From Saprospiraceae bacterium (lineage in GTDB: Bacteria; Bacteroidota; Bacteroidia; Chitinophagales; Saprospiraceae): a DNA stretch of 39,395 bases. Made by a program: the position numbers and the translations under genes. How positions within the stretch are numbered: the first letter of the stretch is position 1; each line of letters begins with the position of its first letter. This document shows, one piece after another, positions 24,738 to 32,300 of this stretch. The stretch spans positions 1-39,395 of the forward strand of contig JANQRV010000171.1 in assembly GCA_028284395.1 (NCBI GenBank). The letters are read 5' to 3'. The notes beneath the pieces are model-generated. The model was not told where the DNA came from. It worked only from the letters and a program-made list of their open reading frames with translations, and made no database searches.

Positions 24738-25250
24738 TCAAGTAGCGGGTTGGGTCCTTCTCGCCTTCTTAATCAATTTATATGCCCAATCGTAATGGCT
24801 TGAGGTCGCAGAAATCAAATACGAACCAAGGGAAGTTGTTCCCGTCCAGTTGTATCTCTTTTTCTGAAAAAGCTCTTCATCTGAGTGTTGTTCGATGACT
24901 TTTTGGATAGTTTGAAACGATTTCTGCAAATCTTTTCGAATCTTTTTCAGGTCGGTTCTGCTATATTTTTCCCGGATTTTTTTGTTCAATTCAGAGGTCG
25001 TTTTCCAGGTGTAGCCCTTGGCCGGCATCGCTGGTTTTTCTCCTTTCATACCCACATCATACCACTTCAGCAGCATCAAATGCCAGTGGTGTAGATGTGC
25101 AAGTACATCCCGAATGTTTCGATTCAATGTCCCTGCTGGAAACTCTGCATTTTGTTCCTCCGGCGAAAAGGAGTCCACAAAATCATTGAGCTTTTTAAAA
25201 TTTTTAAGGCTCAATGCTATCAATCCTTCTTTTGTCTTTGGCCTTGGCAT
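24738..25250 (-). CDS. ClbS/DfsB family four-helix bundle protein
   Basis: 170 residues, cytoplasmic (no signal peptide). The N-terminus 'MPRPKTKEGLIALSLKNFKKL', 'RNIRDVLAHLHHWHLMLLKWYD', 'MPAKGYTWKTTSELNKKIREKY' and the final 'TSLGSYLISATSSHYDWAYKLIKKARR' follow the DUF1706 pattern. Family members include ClbS, a colibactin-resistance cyclopropane hydrolase, and DfsB; most are uncharacterised DinB-fold proteins. His residues in 'HLHHWH' and 'SHYDWA' may bind a metal. It is separated by 45 bp from the gene upstream of it on the same strand. No biosynthetic cluster is near, so resistance to a made toxin is not supported here. Confidence 0.88.
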   Translation of the reverse strand: MPRPKTKEGLIALSLKNFKKLNDFVDSFSPEEQNAEFPAGTLNRNIRDVLAHLHHWHLMLLKWYDVGMKGEKPAMPAKGYTWKTTSELNKKIREKYSRTDLKKIRKDLQKSFQTIQKVIEQHSDEELFQKKRYNWTGTTSLGSYLISATSSHYDWAYKLIKKARRTQPAT

Positions 25251-25295
25251 GATTGATCAGTTACTTGAACAGGTGGCGATCATACAGTAAATGGA

Positions 25296-26372
25296 TCACC
25301 TCCTTAAACAAGGAATTACGTCTTCGCTAAGATAAGGTTCTTGATGGACCCAAAACATATAATCGACCCGCAAAAAGTCTTTTGCAAAAGCATGTAACAA
25401 GGGAACAATGTTGTCTCGTCCTTTTGCTCCCTTGTCTTCCTGTTCTTTGTAATCTTGATCCGCACCGGTTTTACCGATGTAATTCCCATCTTGGACAGCA
25501 ATTCCCAGCGGTACATCGTATTTGTTTTCGTGCATCATGGCCAAGGCGTGGTTCAATTGTCCTTTTCTTCGAACCATTAAGTCGGGGGCACCCAGCCCTA
25601 CGCCCGTTTCTTGAGCGTATTGATAAATCGAGCGTAGGTAGCCCTTATCATCCCATGGCAACCACTCGTCCGGCATAAAATTAGCGTATTGCATGGTTGT
25701 CGAATTGGGAAATGCTTTTCTAAGGACATTCATGTTTTCCTTTAAACATTCCGCATAGCGTTTTGGTGTAAAAGTGGGATCCGAGTCACGATTCACGCCC
25801 ACCGCACTTTCCTGCAAGTTGATTCCTTCTATCCTGCCATCAAATGCTTTTCCCAGTTCTTGCATTAGTAGCGCAAATCGCTGTTGTACTTTTGGATTCC
25901 ATCTTTTAGCTACCCATCCATCCGAAACACCGTTATCGTCAACTGATTGAACACATCCTCCATCAAATTCCTCGGTCAATAAATAATCGGGTATGGCTTT
26001 ATATTTTGGATTAAAAGTTACATCCTGAAATTGGATGAATAATTTTTTGCCGTGCGATGATAAATAGTTGTAGTCCTCTTCGATGATCGAGAAATCGTAT
26101 GCACCCCTTTCGGGCTCCAACTGGCGCCAGGCATACATGATCTGGGCGCCTACAATTCGTTGGGTCTTTAACAGGGGGTGGTTATGAATGAGCGCTCTAT
26201 CTCGGGAGAAATATATAAAGTGTTTGATGCTGTCTTCCTTCAGTGGGCATTTGGCATCCAAATATTGCTGGTATGCATCTAGATACCGATTAGCCGGATT
26301 GTGATTTTGTCCAAAAGTTTTAATGAAGACCAAACATCCGAATAAGAGGATCGATGATGTTTTTCTGCTCAT
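25296..26372 (-). CDS. Secreted TIM-barrel glycoside hydrolase-like protein
   Basis: 358 residues with a signal peptide (about 1-21). The motifs fit a (beta/alpha)8 glycosidase: 'VGAQIMYAWRQLEPERGAYDFSIIEEDY' is the strand-helix start seen in clan GH-A families, 'KKLFIQFQDVTF' is a barrel strand, 'IEGINLQESAVGV' offers Glu188 as a candidate acid/base, and 'YMFWVHQEPYL' offers Glu345 as a candidate nucleophile near the last strand. I cannot assign a numbered family. It lies outside the SusCD operon, in a group of small genes on the same strand, and has a 283-bp upstream region of its own. Substrate unknown; a role in glycan breakdown is inferred from the fold only. Confidence 0.7.
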   Translation of the reverse strand: MSRKTSSILLFGCLVFIKTFGQNHNPANRYLDAYQQYLDAKCPLKEDSIKHFIYFSRDRALIHNHPLLKTQRIVGAQIMYAWRQLEPERGAYDFSIIEEDYNYLSSHGKKLFIQFQDVTFNPKYKAIPDYLLTEEFDGGCVQSVDDNGVSDGWVAKRWNPKVQQRFALLMQELGKAFDGRIEGINLQESAVGVNRDSDPTFTPKRYAECLKENMNVLRKAFPNSTTMQYANFMPDEWLPWDDKGYLRSIYQYAQETGVGLGAPDLMVRRKGQLNHALAMMHENKYDVPLGIAVQDGNYIGKTGADQDYKEQEDKGAKGRDNIVPLLHAFAKDFLRVDYMFWVHQEPYLSEDVIPCLRR

Positions 26373-26415
26373 TGCTTATTTTGTAGTTTTCAAACGAAAC
26401 AATTCAATATGCAAG

Positions 26416-26444
26416 ACATCCTGGGGCCCATAAACCCCAGATGT
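26416..26444 (-). other. Hairpin in the leader of the TIM-barrel gene
   Basis: ACATCCTGGGG and CCCCAGATGT pair over 10 bp with one bulged base and an 8-base loop. It lies 44-72 bases upstream of the ATG at 26372 on the same transcript strand. No U-run follows on the minus strand, so it is not an intrinsic terminator; it could be a leader structure. Nothing else was seen in 26373-26655. Confidence 0.4.
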
Positions 26445-26655
26445 CCAAAAGAAATATTGGGAACTAACTTTATCTACACCTGAAGATAATAGGCTCTGTT
26501 GTCAAATTAAAGTCGGTCGGTTTCGTTTTTGTGGGCGCTTTAAGCTGATGACCGGAAGAAAAAAAGAAAACGCCTCTATGCAAAGAAAAAAACCGATTCT
26601 GAGAACCATTTATCTGATTTTTTCGCTGCGAAACAGAAACTTTAGACAACTTCAT

Positions 26656-27069
26656 TTAAAACCCCGCAACGAGTAATTCCCCAATCTCACAAATTTGAAT
26701 TAGAGGAGAGCCGTTTGAATCGGGAGAAGGAGCCTCCGGGTCGGAAGGTGTGAATTGTTTTCTTCTCTGGTGAAGGATCTCACCATCCTCTCTGCTCACT
26801 ACGATATCGATCAAATCTCCTTCTTTCAAGTCATCGTAATAAGTGGATCCGGTATCGGCGACCAGTTTAAATTCTTTGGTATTTCCCCCTTTGGTAATGG
26901 CAAATACCAGTGTTTCACCGGGAGAACAGAAGCGGTTATGTCCGGTCCAATTGGAGACCGCTATCCAGGGTCCATTAGAGGTTCTGATATCCGGCAATTC
27001 CTGATCATTGGTGCAGGTAGATAAGAGGGTGAGTATAGCACAGCACAATACAAATCTTAAATTTTTCAT
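26656..27069 (-). CDS. Hypothetical lipoprotein
   Basis: 137 residues with a lipoprotein leader ('VLCCAILTLLSTCTND', lipid Cys19). The mature part holds a beta-rich stretch ('PWIAVSNWTGHNRFCSPGETLVFAI', 'LIDIVVSREDGEI') and a Pro/Ser/Asp-rich linker ('PSDPEAPSPDSNGSP'), with two further Cys residues that could form a disulfide. I recognise no family. The downstream gap to the TIM-barrel gene (283 bp) and upstream gap of 90 bp to the MBL gene suggest it is transcribed alone. Confidence 0.7.
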   Translation of the reverse strand: MKNLRFVLCCAILTLLSTCTNDQELPDIRTSNGPWIAVSNWTGHNRFCSPGETLVFAITKGGNTKEFKLVADTGSTYYDDLKEGDLIDIVVSREDGEILHQRRKQFTPSDPEAPSPDSNGSPLIQICEIGELLVAGF

Positions 27070-27159
27070 AGTTGTTGGGGATCGATACCTTGATGTGCGA
27101 TCAATGATAAAGATAACTTTAGATTTCTAAAATACGAATTGTATCGATTCCATGAGACA

Positions 27160-27933
27160 TCAACCTTCATTGAACTCCATCCACTCCCCATCCTCCGGTA
27201 TGAAGGTCTTTCCGATCAGCCCAAGGTCGGTCAGTTTTTTGTTGAGACCTTCCCGGGTAGTGGGACAATGATTGACGGCCTCCAAATGATTGGCAATGAC
27301 TTTGTGAGGCGCATTCTTAACAAATCGGATGACATCCTCTACGGTCATAAGGAGCGGTTTAAAAATATCAAATTGAGCAGAACCCGCAGCAACAACACTA
27401 ACCTCTGGCCGGTACTTTTTGAGCACTTTATCAACGTCGTCGGTATATATGGTATCCGAGCTTAAATAAAGGGTCGGTTGATCGGGTAGCTCGATGTAAT
27501 ACCCCATTACATTGCCCGCGGGTTTGGCTACAAATCCATAACCGTGCTGCGCTGGAATCCCTTCAATTTTACCACCTAAAAAGTCCGTTCTTTCCCAATA
27601 GGCGACAGATTGGACGACTTGCAGTCCTTTTTTCCGAAATGCCTTTTCATCGAGCACACTACAAATAACCGGAATTTCTTTTTCCACCAAATATTTTACG
27701 CCCTCCCTATCCAAATGGTCTGGATGCTGGTGCGTGAGCAGACAATGAGTCACCCTTTCTAATACTGGCTTACAGTTTTCGGGTAGTGGTACTATTGGAT
27801 TCTTTTTGGGTTTGAATCGAAAAAAAGTAAAAGGAGGCATGGTCGCTGGCGGTCCGACCATCGGATCAACCAATACGACATGGTCATTGGCTTCAATGAC
27901 CATCGTAGCATTTCTAAAATGTTGGATCTTCAT
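27160..27933 (-). CDS. MBL-fold metallo-hydrolase (UlaG/beta-lactamase superfamily type)
   Basis: 257 residues from the ATG at 27933 (an in-frame TTG lies two codons upstream). The zinc motif is 'LLTHQHPDHLDREG' (His-x-His-x-Asp-His). Further ligands come from 'GIPAQHGYGF', 'YLSSDTIYTDD' (Asp) and 'VIANHLEAVNHC' (His). The opening 'MKIQHFRNATMVIEANDHVVLVDPMVG' is typical of the UlaG-like, single-domain, cytoplasmic branch. No signal peptide is seen. It is the third gene of a likely operon with the ATP-grasp ligase and the Crp-like regulator; the 68-bp gap from the regulator is compatible with that. Substrate unknown. Confidence 0.87.
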   Translation of the reverse strand: MKIQHFRNATMVIEANDHVVLVDPMVGPPATMPPFTFFRFKPKKNPIVPLPENCKPVLERVTHCLLTHQHPDHLDREGVKYLVEKEIPVICSVLDEKAFRKKGLQVVQSVAYWERTDFLGGKIEGIPAQHGYGFVAKPAGNVMGYYIELPDQPTLYLSSDTIYTDDVDKVLKKYRPEVSVVAAGSAQFDIFKPLLMTVEDVIRFVKNAPHKVIANHLEAVNHCPTTREGLNKKLTDLGLIGKTFIPEDGEWMEFNEG

Positions 27934-28001
27934 GAACAAAGTTTCTCTTGATAAATAAGTACAAAGAAATGCGGCAGACCTGGTATCTCCATTGATTCAA
28001 A

Positions 28002-28577
28002 TCAAGAAATCCTCTTCCTAATTCTACTGAGTGTTTCCGGGGTAATGCCCAAATAAGATGCAATGTGATACTGAGGTATTTCCTGCAGCCAATCAGGCCT
28101 ATAGACGCGAAGTTCATGGTATAATTCCTCGGGCTCTTTGGTCATCCGGTTGTACTCGAATGTCTCTTTATTCCTGAGTATGTTTTGAAACGTCAATTCT
28201 ATAAATTGTTTTCCACAACTGTATTTTTCCAATAGTTCCCCAAACTTCTCTTTACCAAGTTCCAAAACCTGCACTTCTGTGAGCGTTTCCTGGTTCTTTT
28301 TGGTTCTGGAATCGTGCATAAAAGCGGAAAAATCTGTAATGAATTGAGGTGTGTTGTAAAAATTCAGGTTGATTTCTTTCTTGTCCGTTCGGTAAAATTC
28401 ACGGACAATTCCTTTATTGACAAACCTTAACTTGGTCTCATACTCTCTTTCGTTTAAAAGATGGGTATTTTTGGGATATGCTCTTACGCTGAATGAGGCG
28501 ATCAACTCACCTACCCCTTCCCTGTTCAAAGGGAAATCCGTTTCAAAAAACAGGGCTATTTGTTGCTTGTCTTTCAC
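28002..28577 (-). CDS. Crp/Fnr-like regulator
   Basis: 191 residues, beginning with GTG. A cNMP-binding-type beta-barrel ('VRAYPKNTHLLNEREYETKLRFVNKGIVREFY', 'KEINLNFYNTPQFITDFSAFM', 'LTEVQVLELGKEKF') is followed by a winged helix ('WLQEIPQYHIASYLGITPETLSRIRKRI'). This is the Bacteroidota-specific Crp-like subgroup, which usually lacks the phosphate-binding cassette of cAMP-binding Crp. It starts 9 bp after the ATP-grasp gene, so both are translated from one message, and the MBL gene follows. It probably controls this small operon or a stress response. Confidence 0.87.
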   Translation of the reverse strand: MKDKQQIALFFETDFPLNREGVGELIASFSVRAYPKNTHLLNEREYETKLRFVNKGIVREFYRTDKKEINLNFYNTPQFITDFSAFMHDSRTKKNQETLTEVQVLELGKEKFGELLEKYSCGKQFIELTFQNILRNKETFEYNRMTKEPEELYHELRVYRPDWLQEIPQYHIASYLGITPETLSRIRKRIS

Positions 28578-28586
28578 CGTACCTAC

Positions 28587-29510
28587 TTAACAGGATTGTT
28601 TGATCAACTCGGCCAGTCGTCGGGCGCCAAAAAGTTGTGCCTTTTGCTCGGCCTCTGGATTGTAATTGGTATTGACATTAATGTCGTATAGATAGGGTTG
28701 GCCGTTGGTGTCTTCAATGAATTCAATACCCGCAGTAAAGCACTGGTAATCTAGTAGCATGCGCTCACAAGCATCGACGAAAGGAGCAGAAAAATCGTCA
28801 ATGATCGAAAACATATCACCGGCATTATCTCCCAATGCACAAATGTTGGCATCCAATTGACAGGCCTCCGCCGGACACAATTCGAATCCACCACTGGTAT
28901 TGACCCGGACAGCATAAAATAAAGAACCACCGATGAACTCCATGCGGACAATCTCCGGTTGACTGGTTGCAATGTATTCCTGCACCAACCAGATGCCGTC
29001 TACAGATTCCAATTGGATTGGTTGGTCAACCAATGCTTGCAGCGCCTCAAGCGAATCGAACTTTTGGACCCCCAGTCCCTTACCGCCCCGGTTGGGTTTG
29101 AGGATGAGCGGAAAGCCGATGGTAAGAGCAGCATCTACAATCGTGTCGATGCCGAAGCAGGCAACCGTTCCAGGAAAGGGCAATCCGTATTTCCGAAGGG
29201 CATCGTACTGTCGAACCTTGCTCATTTCGAGATCCAGGGCGGCCCCGCCATTCAGTACTTTGTTTCCGTTTGATTCGAGATGACTGATCAGTGATCGGGC
29301 TACTGCCGGTACATGGACATTGCCACGGGAATGAGCGCTGGCACTGACTTTGTTCAAAAATAATTGGTCGCTCGGACCATTATCCAATGTGACCGAACCA
29401 CCTCGGAGATCCCAGGTTGTATAATCCACGCCAACTTCCGACAAAGCTTCGGTTATGGGAGGAAGCCATTCGGGATTCTCGTATAGTATCGAAACCGTCC
29501 GTTGTTGCAT
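28587..29510 (-). CDS. ATP-grasp ligase (RimK/glutathione synthase-like)
   Basis: 307 residues. ATP-grasp landmarks: 'MSKVRQYDALRKYGLPFPGT' (linker to the ATP domain), 'FPLILKPNRGGKGLGVQKF' (ATP-binding loop with Lys and Gly-rich segment), 'IWLVQEYIA' (hinge, Glu) and 'AGIEFIEDTNGQPYLYDINVNTNYN' (the Mg-binding Glu/Asn tail). It joins a carboxylate to an amine through an acyl-phosphate, as RimK and glutathione synthase do, but the substrates are not readable. No peptide precursor gene is visible within the operon. The order is ATP-grasp, Crp-like regulator, MBL hydrolase, all on the minus strand. Confidence 0.88.
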   Translation of the reverse strand: MQQRTVSILYENPEWLPPITEALSEVGVDYTTWDLRGGSVTLDNGPSDQLFLNKVSASAHSRGNVHVPAVARSLISHLESNGNKVLNGGAALDLEMSKVRQYDALRKYGLPFPGTVACFGIDTIVDAALTIGFPLILKPNRGGKGLGVQKFDSLEALQALVDQPIQLESVDGIWLVQEYIATSQPEIVRMEFIGGSLFYAVRVNTSGGFELCPAEACQLDANICALGDNAGDMFSIIDDFSAPFVDACERMLLDYQCFTAGIEFIEDTNGQPYLYDINVNTNYNPEAEQKAQLFGARRLAELIKQSC

Positions 29511-29551
29511 AAGTCTTTGTATTTTCGTGAATGATCCCTGGAGATGTACCT

Positions 29552-30204
29552 CTAATTTCCTAAAAAGTTTACCACCTCCCTAATTTGATTGTTCCAATTT
29601 TCGAAATCGTGTGCCCCTTCAGTACGCACTACTCTAATTTGGCTAGTCTTTGATTGTAGTACAAGATACAGCCCATCTACATAAGTTTCCGCATCCCTTT
29701 TGCCGGTAGAAATGTAGACCTTATAATTTTCAAAACTTGAAAATATCAGTTCTTTGTTTAAGCGCTCACAGGGATAGGTGATCGGTGACAATAAAGCATA
29801 TCCGTCAAAAGCATTGGTTTGAGCAGCAAAATAGGCCGCATTCAATCTCCCAAAGGAAACGCCGATCAAATTTCTTCGGGCATCGGGAAATTGTTCAATG
29901 CCGGGGATCAATTCCTCTTCAAAAAAATGGACGTATTGTTCATTGCAAAAGAAATACTCATTTCTGAAATCCTTTTGGGATTCCGGGTCAATGGTACTGA
30001 CAAAGACATAGGTAGCTCTTTTTAGGTGACCAGATTCGGTGAGACCATCGAGCAAAGTAGCGGTGCATCATCCGATTGGTCGTACGCTAGAAGGAAGATT
30101 TCGATTTGCCTTCCCAGAATTTTGGAGTCCAGTAAAAGGCGATCGAGCTTTTGGCCCAAAACGGCCCCTGGAAAAATTACTAAAAGTAGAATACTGCGAT
30201 ACAT
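29552..30204 (-). pseudogene. Alpha/beta hydrolase (esterase D-like), frameshifted
   Basis: Two overlapping frames together make one secreted esterase. The first (30204 to 30022) gives a signal peptide ('MYRSILLLVIFPGAVLGQ') and the start of the mature domain ('LLDSKILGRQIEIFLLAYDQSDDAP') and then a stop. The second (open from 30067 to 29552) continues with 'LLDGLTESGHLKRATYVFV', the nucleophile elbow 'LIGVSFGRLNAAYF' and 'RTEGAHDFENW' with the catalytic His. Adding one T to the TTT at 30055-30057 joins them as '...DDAPLLLLDGL', matching the 'P-x-LYLLDG' strand of these esterases. It is either a real mutation or a sequencing error. The intact family includes carbohydrate and enterochelin esterases. 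Confidence 0.7.
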
Positions 30205-30226
30205 CAGTAGGCGGTCATAAAGAGAA

Positions 30227-30258
30227 AGGCCTGCATGCCCAAAAAGCAGTACAGGCCT
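30227..30258 (-). terminator. Possible intrinsic terminator after the SRPBCC gene
   Basis: Seven perfect base pairs (AGGCCTG / CAGGCCT) enclose an 18-base loop. On the minus strand the stem is followed by TTCTCTTTAT, a weak U-rich tract. It lies 22 bases after the stop of the SRPBCC gene at 30280, on the same strand, and before the frameshifted esterase, so it fits the end of that transcript. The long loop and interrupted U-run lower confidence. Confidence 0.4.
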
Positions 30259-30279
30259 AACAAGCGGTTAAAAAATTCA

Positions 30280-30804
30280 TTAGATTTTTTTCGCTGCAGT
30301 AATCACATTAGCAATCATTTCATTGAGCGAGCTATGGATGAAACCAGCGAACTGTTCTTCACTCATTTGCGGATTGGTCATGAATACATCGTACTGCGAA
30401 GTCCAAACAATCATGGATTTATTGTATCCCAAATCCACTACTTTGAACGAATTGACCATGCCCTTGACCGGAACCCCCTCCAATAAAGCATAGGAATAAG
30501 TGCGGGCATTGTCGTCAAATTGCACGATGCTTTCTTTGAAAAAACCTTGTCCCTGTGGTGCCGTGCAAGTACGTTGGCCACCAACGCCCTTGTTACCGAC
30601 CCAGGTGACCTTTGCGATACCGGCCGAATACTGATCGATGTCATCCATTTCCCGTAGGATGGTCCAAATATCATCGGCCGATACTTCCGCAATTTTGGTG
30701 ACAGTGAATTGCGCATCCGAATTCTGAGCCACCACTTTTCCAGTACTGAAGCTCCCTCCTGAAATGATGAGTAATACTGCAAAAACTGAATTCTTGAATT
30801 TCAT
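30280..30804 (-). CDS. SRPBCC (START-like) family protein, secreted
   Basis: 174 residues from the ATG at 30804; a 24-residue upstream extension is open but precedes a normal signal peptide ('FKNSVFAVLLIISGGSFSTGKVVAQ') and is rejected. The mature part follows the SRPBCC/polyketide-cyclase pattern: 'EVSADDIWTILREMDDIDQYSAGIAKVTWVG', 'GQRTCTAPQGQGFFKESIVQFDDNARTYSYALLEG' and a long final helix 'SEEQFAGFIHSSLNEMIANVITAAKKI'. The fold forms a pocket for hydrophobic ligands; a specific one cannot be told. It follows the ToxR-like regulator on the same strand by 111 bp. Confidence 0.85.
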   Translation of the reverse strand: MKFKNSVFAVLLIISGGSFSTGKVVAQNSDAQFTVTKIAEVSADDIWTILREMDDIDQYSAGIAKVTWVGNKGVGGQRTCTAPQGQGFFKESIVQFDDNARTYSYALLEGVPVKGMVNSFKVVDLGYNKSMIVWTSQYDVFMTNPQMSEEQFAGFIHSSLNEMIANVITAAKKI

Positions 30805-30915
30805 TTTCTTTATTTTTAGTTTGCAGTTTGGATGCAATGATTCATTAGGTGTTACAAAAACCCAAGCAAATTCCATGCGACTTGTTTGGAAAATTCTGCC
30901 AATTCTTAGACTTTT

Positions 30916-32112
30916 TTACTCCTCCAGCGCATGCATGATCAGGATTTTTGAATTGACTTCCATTCGGTCGATGCCATCTACTTCGAATAAAACTTCGTAG
31001 TACTTGGGCAAGGATCCGAATTTGGTTTTCATGGCTTCTTCAAGGGATTGGAGCAGGTTCAGGTCGGTAAAATTCTTCAGGCTTTGGGAGGTACCGGTAT
31101 CCCAAAGGCCGCCGAAGTAGTAAATGTTGTTGTTGTTGGGGCCGGGAAATTTGGCCATAATACCGTAGTCGGTATGATAAGTATCGGGATCGCCATGGGG
31201 CCTATAGGTGTGGGTAATCCCGGCGGTGTCCACATACGACAATTCCGCATTCTGGCTTATACGGAAGTGGGAGTCATTGAAGTAGGAATTGAACAGTCCC
31301 AGAGTTTTGACCATACCAATGACGATGAAATCATGGTCCTGGAGTTCCTTAGGATTGAACCTGGAAATCGTTCGAATGGTAAAGTCCTTTTCAATCGAGC
31401 GAAAGATTTCGGTTAATTGCTTGATCCAGACGACACTGCTACGGATCAGGAGTCCGTAGGTAAGCGGAGTGATCGCCACTTTTTGTCGAGGAAAGTCTCG
31501 TTGAAATTCCTCCAATTCTTCCAGACTATTCACATTTGGATCCCGGATGCTTCTACCATTCGAAAGTTCGGGATCGGCTTCCTGGTAAATAAATAAATCA
31601 CCCAATACCACAACGCAGGAGCGATCGCTCTCATACAAGTCTTTCCAGAGACCTTTGTGCAGATCGCCAGCCCTTGATCTTCGGTCTAAAGCGAGGAAAA
31701 CGTTAATGAATAAGGACAGCATCAATAAGGCCGTCCCCGTCCATACCAATGGTCTCCACCTTTCCGGGAGAATCACTTTGGTATCTCCTTTGTGGGCACC
31801 ATGGGACCTCTCGACAAACTTGATTTCATAACTTCCCTTGGGAATTTCGATCAATAATTGCTCGTCTCGCCCCTCGTGCTTATAATAATGGTTGAGCTTT
31901 TTCCGGAGATTATACATATGAACCCTTACCAAAGTACTCTGGGATGGATCGAAGTCGGGCTTATTAAATACTTCCTGAGCGATGGTATATTCCTTGACCG
32001 TTTCGCCTGCCTGGGTTTTACGGACGAGGTACTCCAGTAGAATGCCGTAGGTTTTCGATCTGCCTAAGGACTTGCTCGTCGTAATTTTCTGCAGAGTCTG
32101 CTGATCCATCAT
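30916..32112 (-). CDS. ToxR/CadC-like membrane-tethered winged-helix regulator
   Basis: 398 residues. The N-terminal cytoplasmic part (about 18-100) is an OmpR-type winged helix: 'SKTYGILLEYLVRKTQAGETVKEYTIAQEVF', 'STLVRVHMYNLRKKLNHYY', 'IEIPKGSYEIKFVE'. One membrane helix follows (121-142) and then a periplasmic domain of about 250 residues ('CVVVLGDLFIYQEADPELSNG', 'FTIRTISRF', 'NNNIYYFGGLWDTG'), which I cannot assign. It would bind DNA while anchored in the inner membrane and sense a periplasmic signal. It is transcribed away from the PSCyt1/DUF1549/DUF1553 operon (188-bp gap), so it is the natural candidate to control that locus. The ATG at 32112 is chosen; the next codon is also ATG. Confidence 0.82.
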   Translation of the reverse strand: MMDQQTLQKITTSKSLGRSKTYGILLEYLVRKTQAGETVKEYTIAQEVFNKPDFDPSQSTLVRVHMYNLRKKLNHYYKHEGRDEQLLIEIPKGSYEIKFVERSHGAHKGDTKVILPERWRPLVWTGTALLMLSLFINVFLALDRRSRAGDLHKGLWKDLYESDRSCVVVLGDLFIYQEADPELSNGRSIRDPNVNSLEELEEFQRDFPRQKVAITPLTYGLLIRSSVVWIKQLTEIFRSIEKDFTIRTISRFNPKELQDHDFIVIGMVKTLGLFNSYFNDSHFRISQNAELSYVDTAGITHTYRPHGDPDTYHTDYGIMAKFPGPNNNNIYYFGGLWDTGTSQSLKNFTDLNLLQSLEEAMKTKFGSLPKYYEVLFEVDGIDRMEVNSKILIMHALEE

Positions 32113-32300
32113 CCTTAGAATGAGTTTGTATGGTTGTGGGTCAGATCACAATCGAACATGGCATCCCTGTGATCTGTAGTTTACCGGTTTACATTCGTGT
32201 CAAGATAGGGAATCCCCGCTATTATTAACAGTTAACGAAACCGTTTTTTAACTAAAATTCTTGCTGCAAAGATCCTAATATTCGGTTCGAAAAGAATAAG
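32113..32300. promoter_or_regulatory. Divergent promoter region of the ToxR-like regulator and the PSCyt1/DUF1549 operon
   Basis: 188 bases between two divergent genes. No full Bacteroidota promoter match was found on either strand. The stretch near 32225-32260 is A/T-rich (TTATTAACAGTTAACGAAAC and TTTTTTAACTAAAA) with repeated TTAAC, which could be part of a binding site. Confidence 0.3.

Noticed and set aside
24738..25250. Colibactin-type self-resistance gene
   Set aside because: Only the broad ClbS/DfsB family is supported, and no polyketide or peptide synthase is nearby.
26470..26655. 61-codon open frame on the minus strand right after the lipoprotein gene
   Set aside because: Starts at once after the upstream stop, and the product is Lys/Phe/Ser/Gln-rich with no fold or signal; it looks like A/T-rich intergenic sequence.
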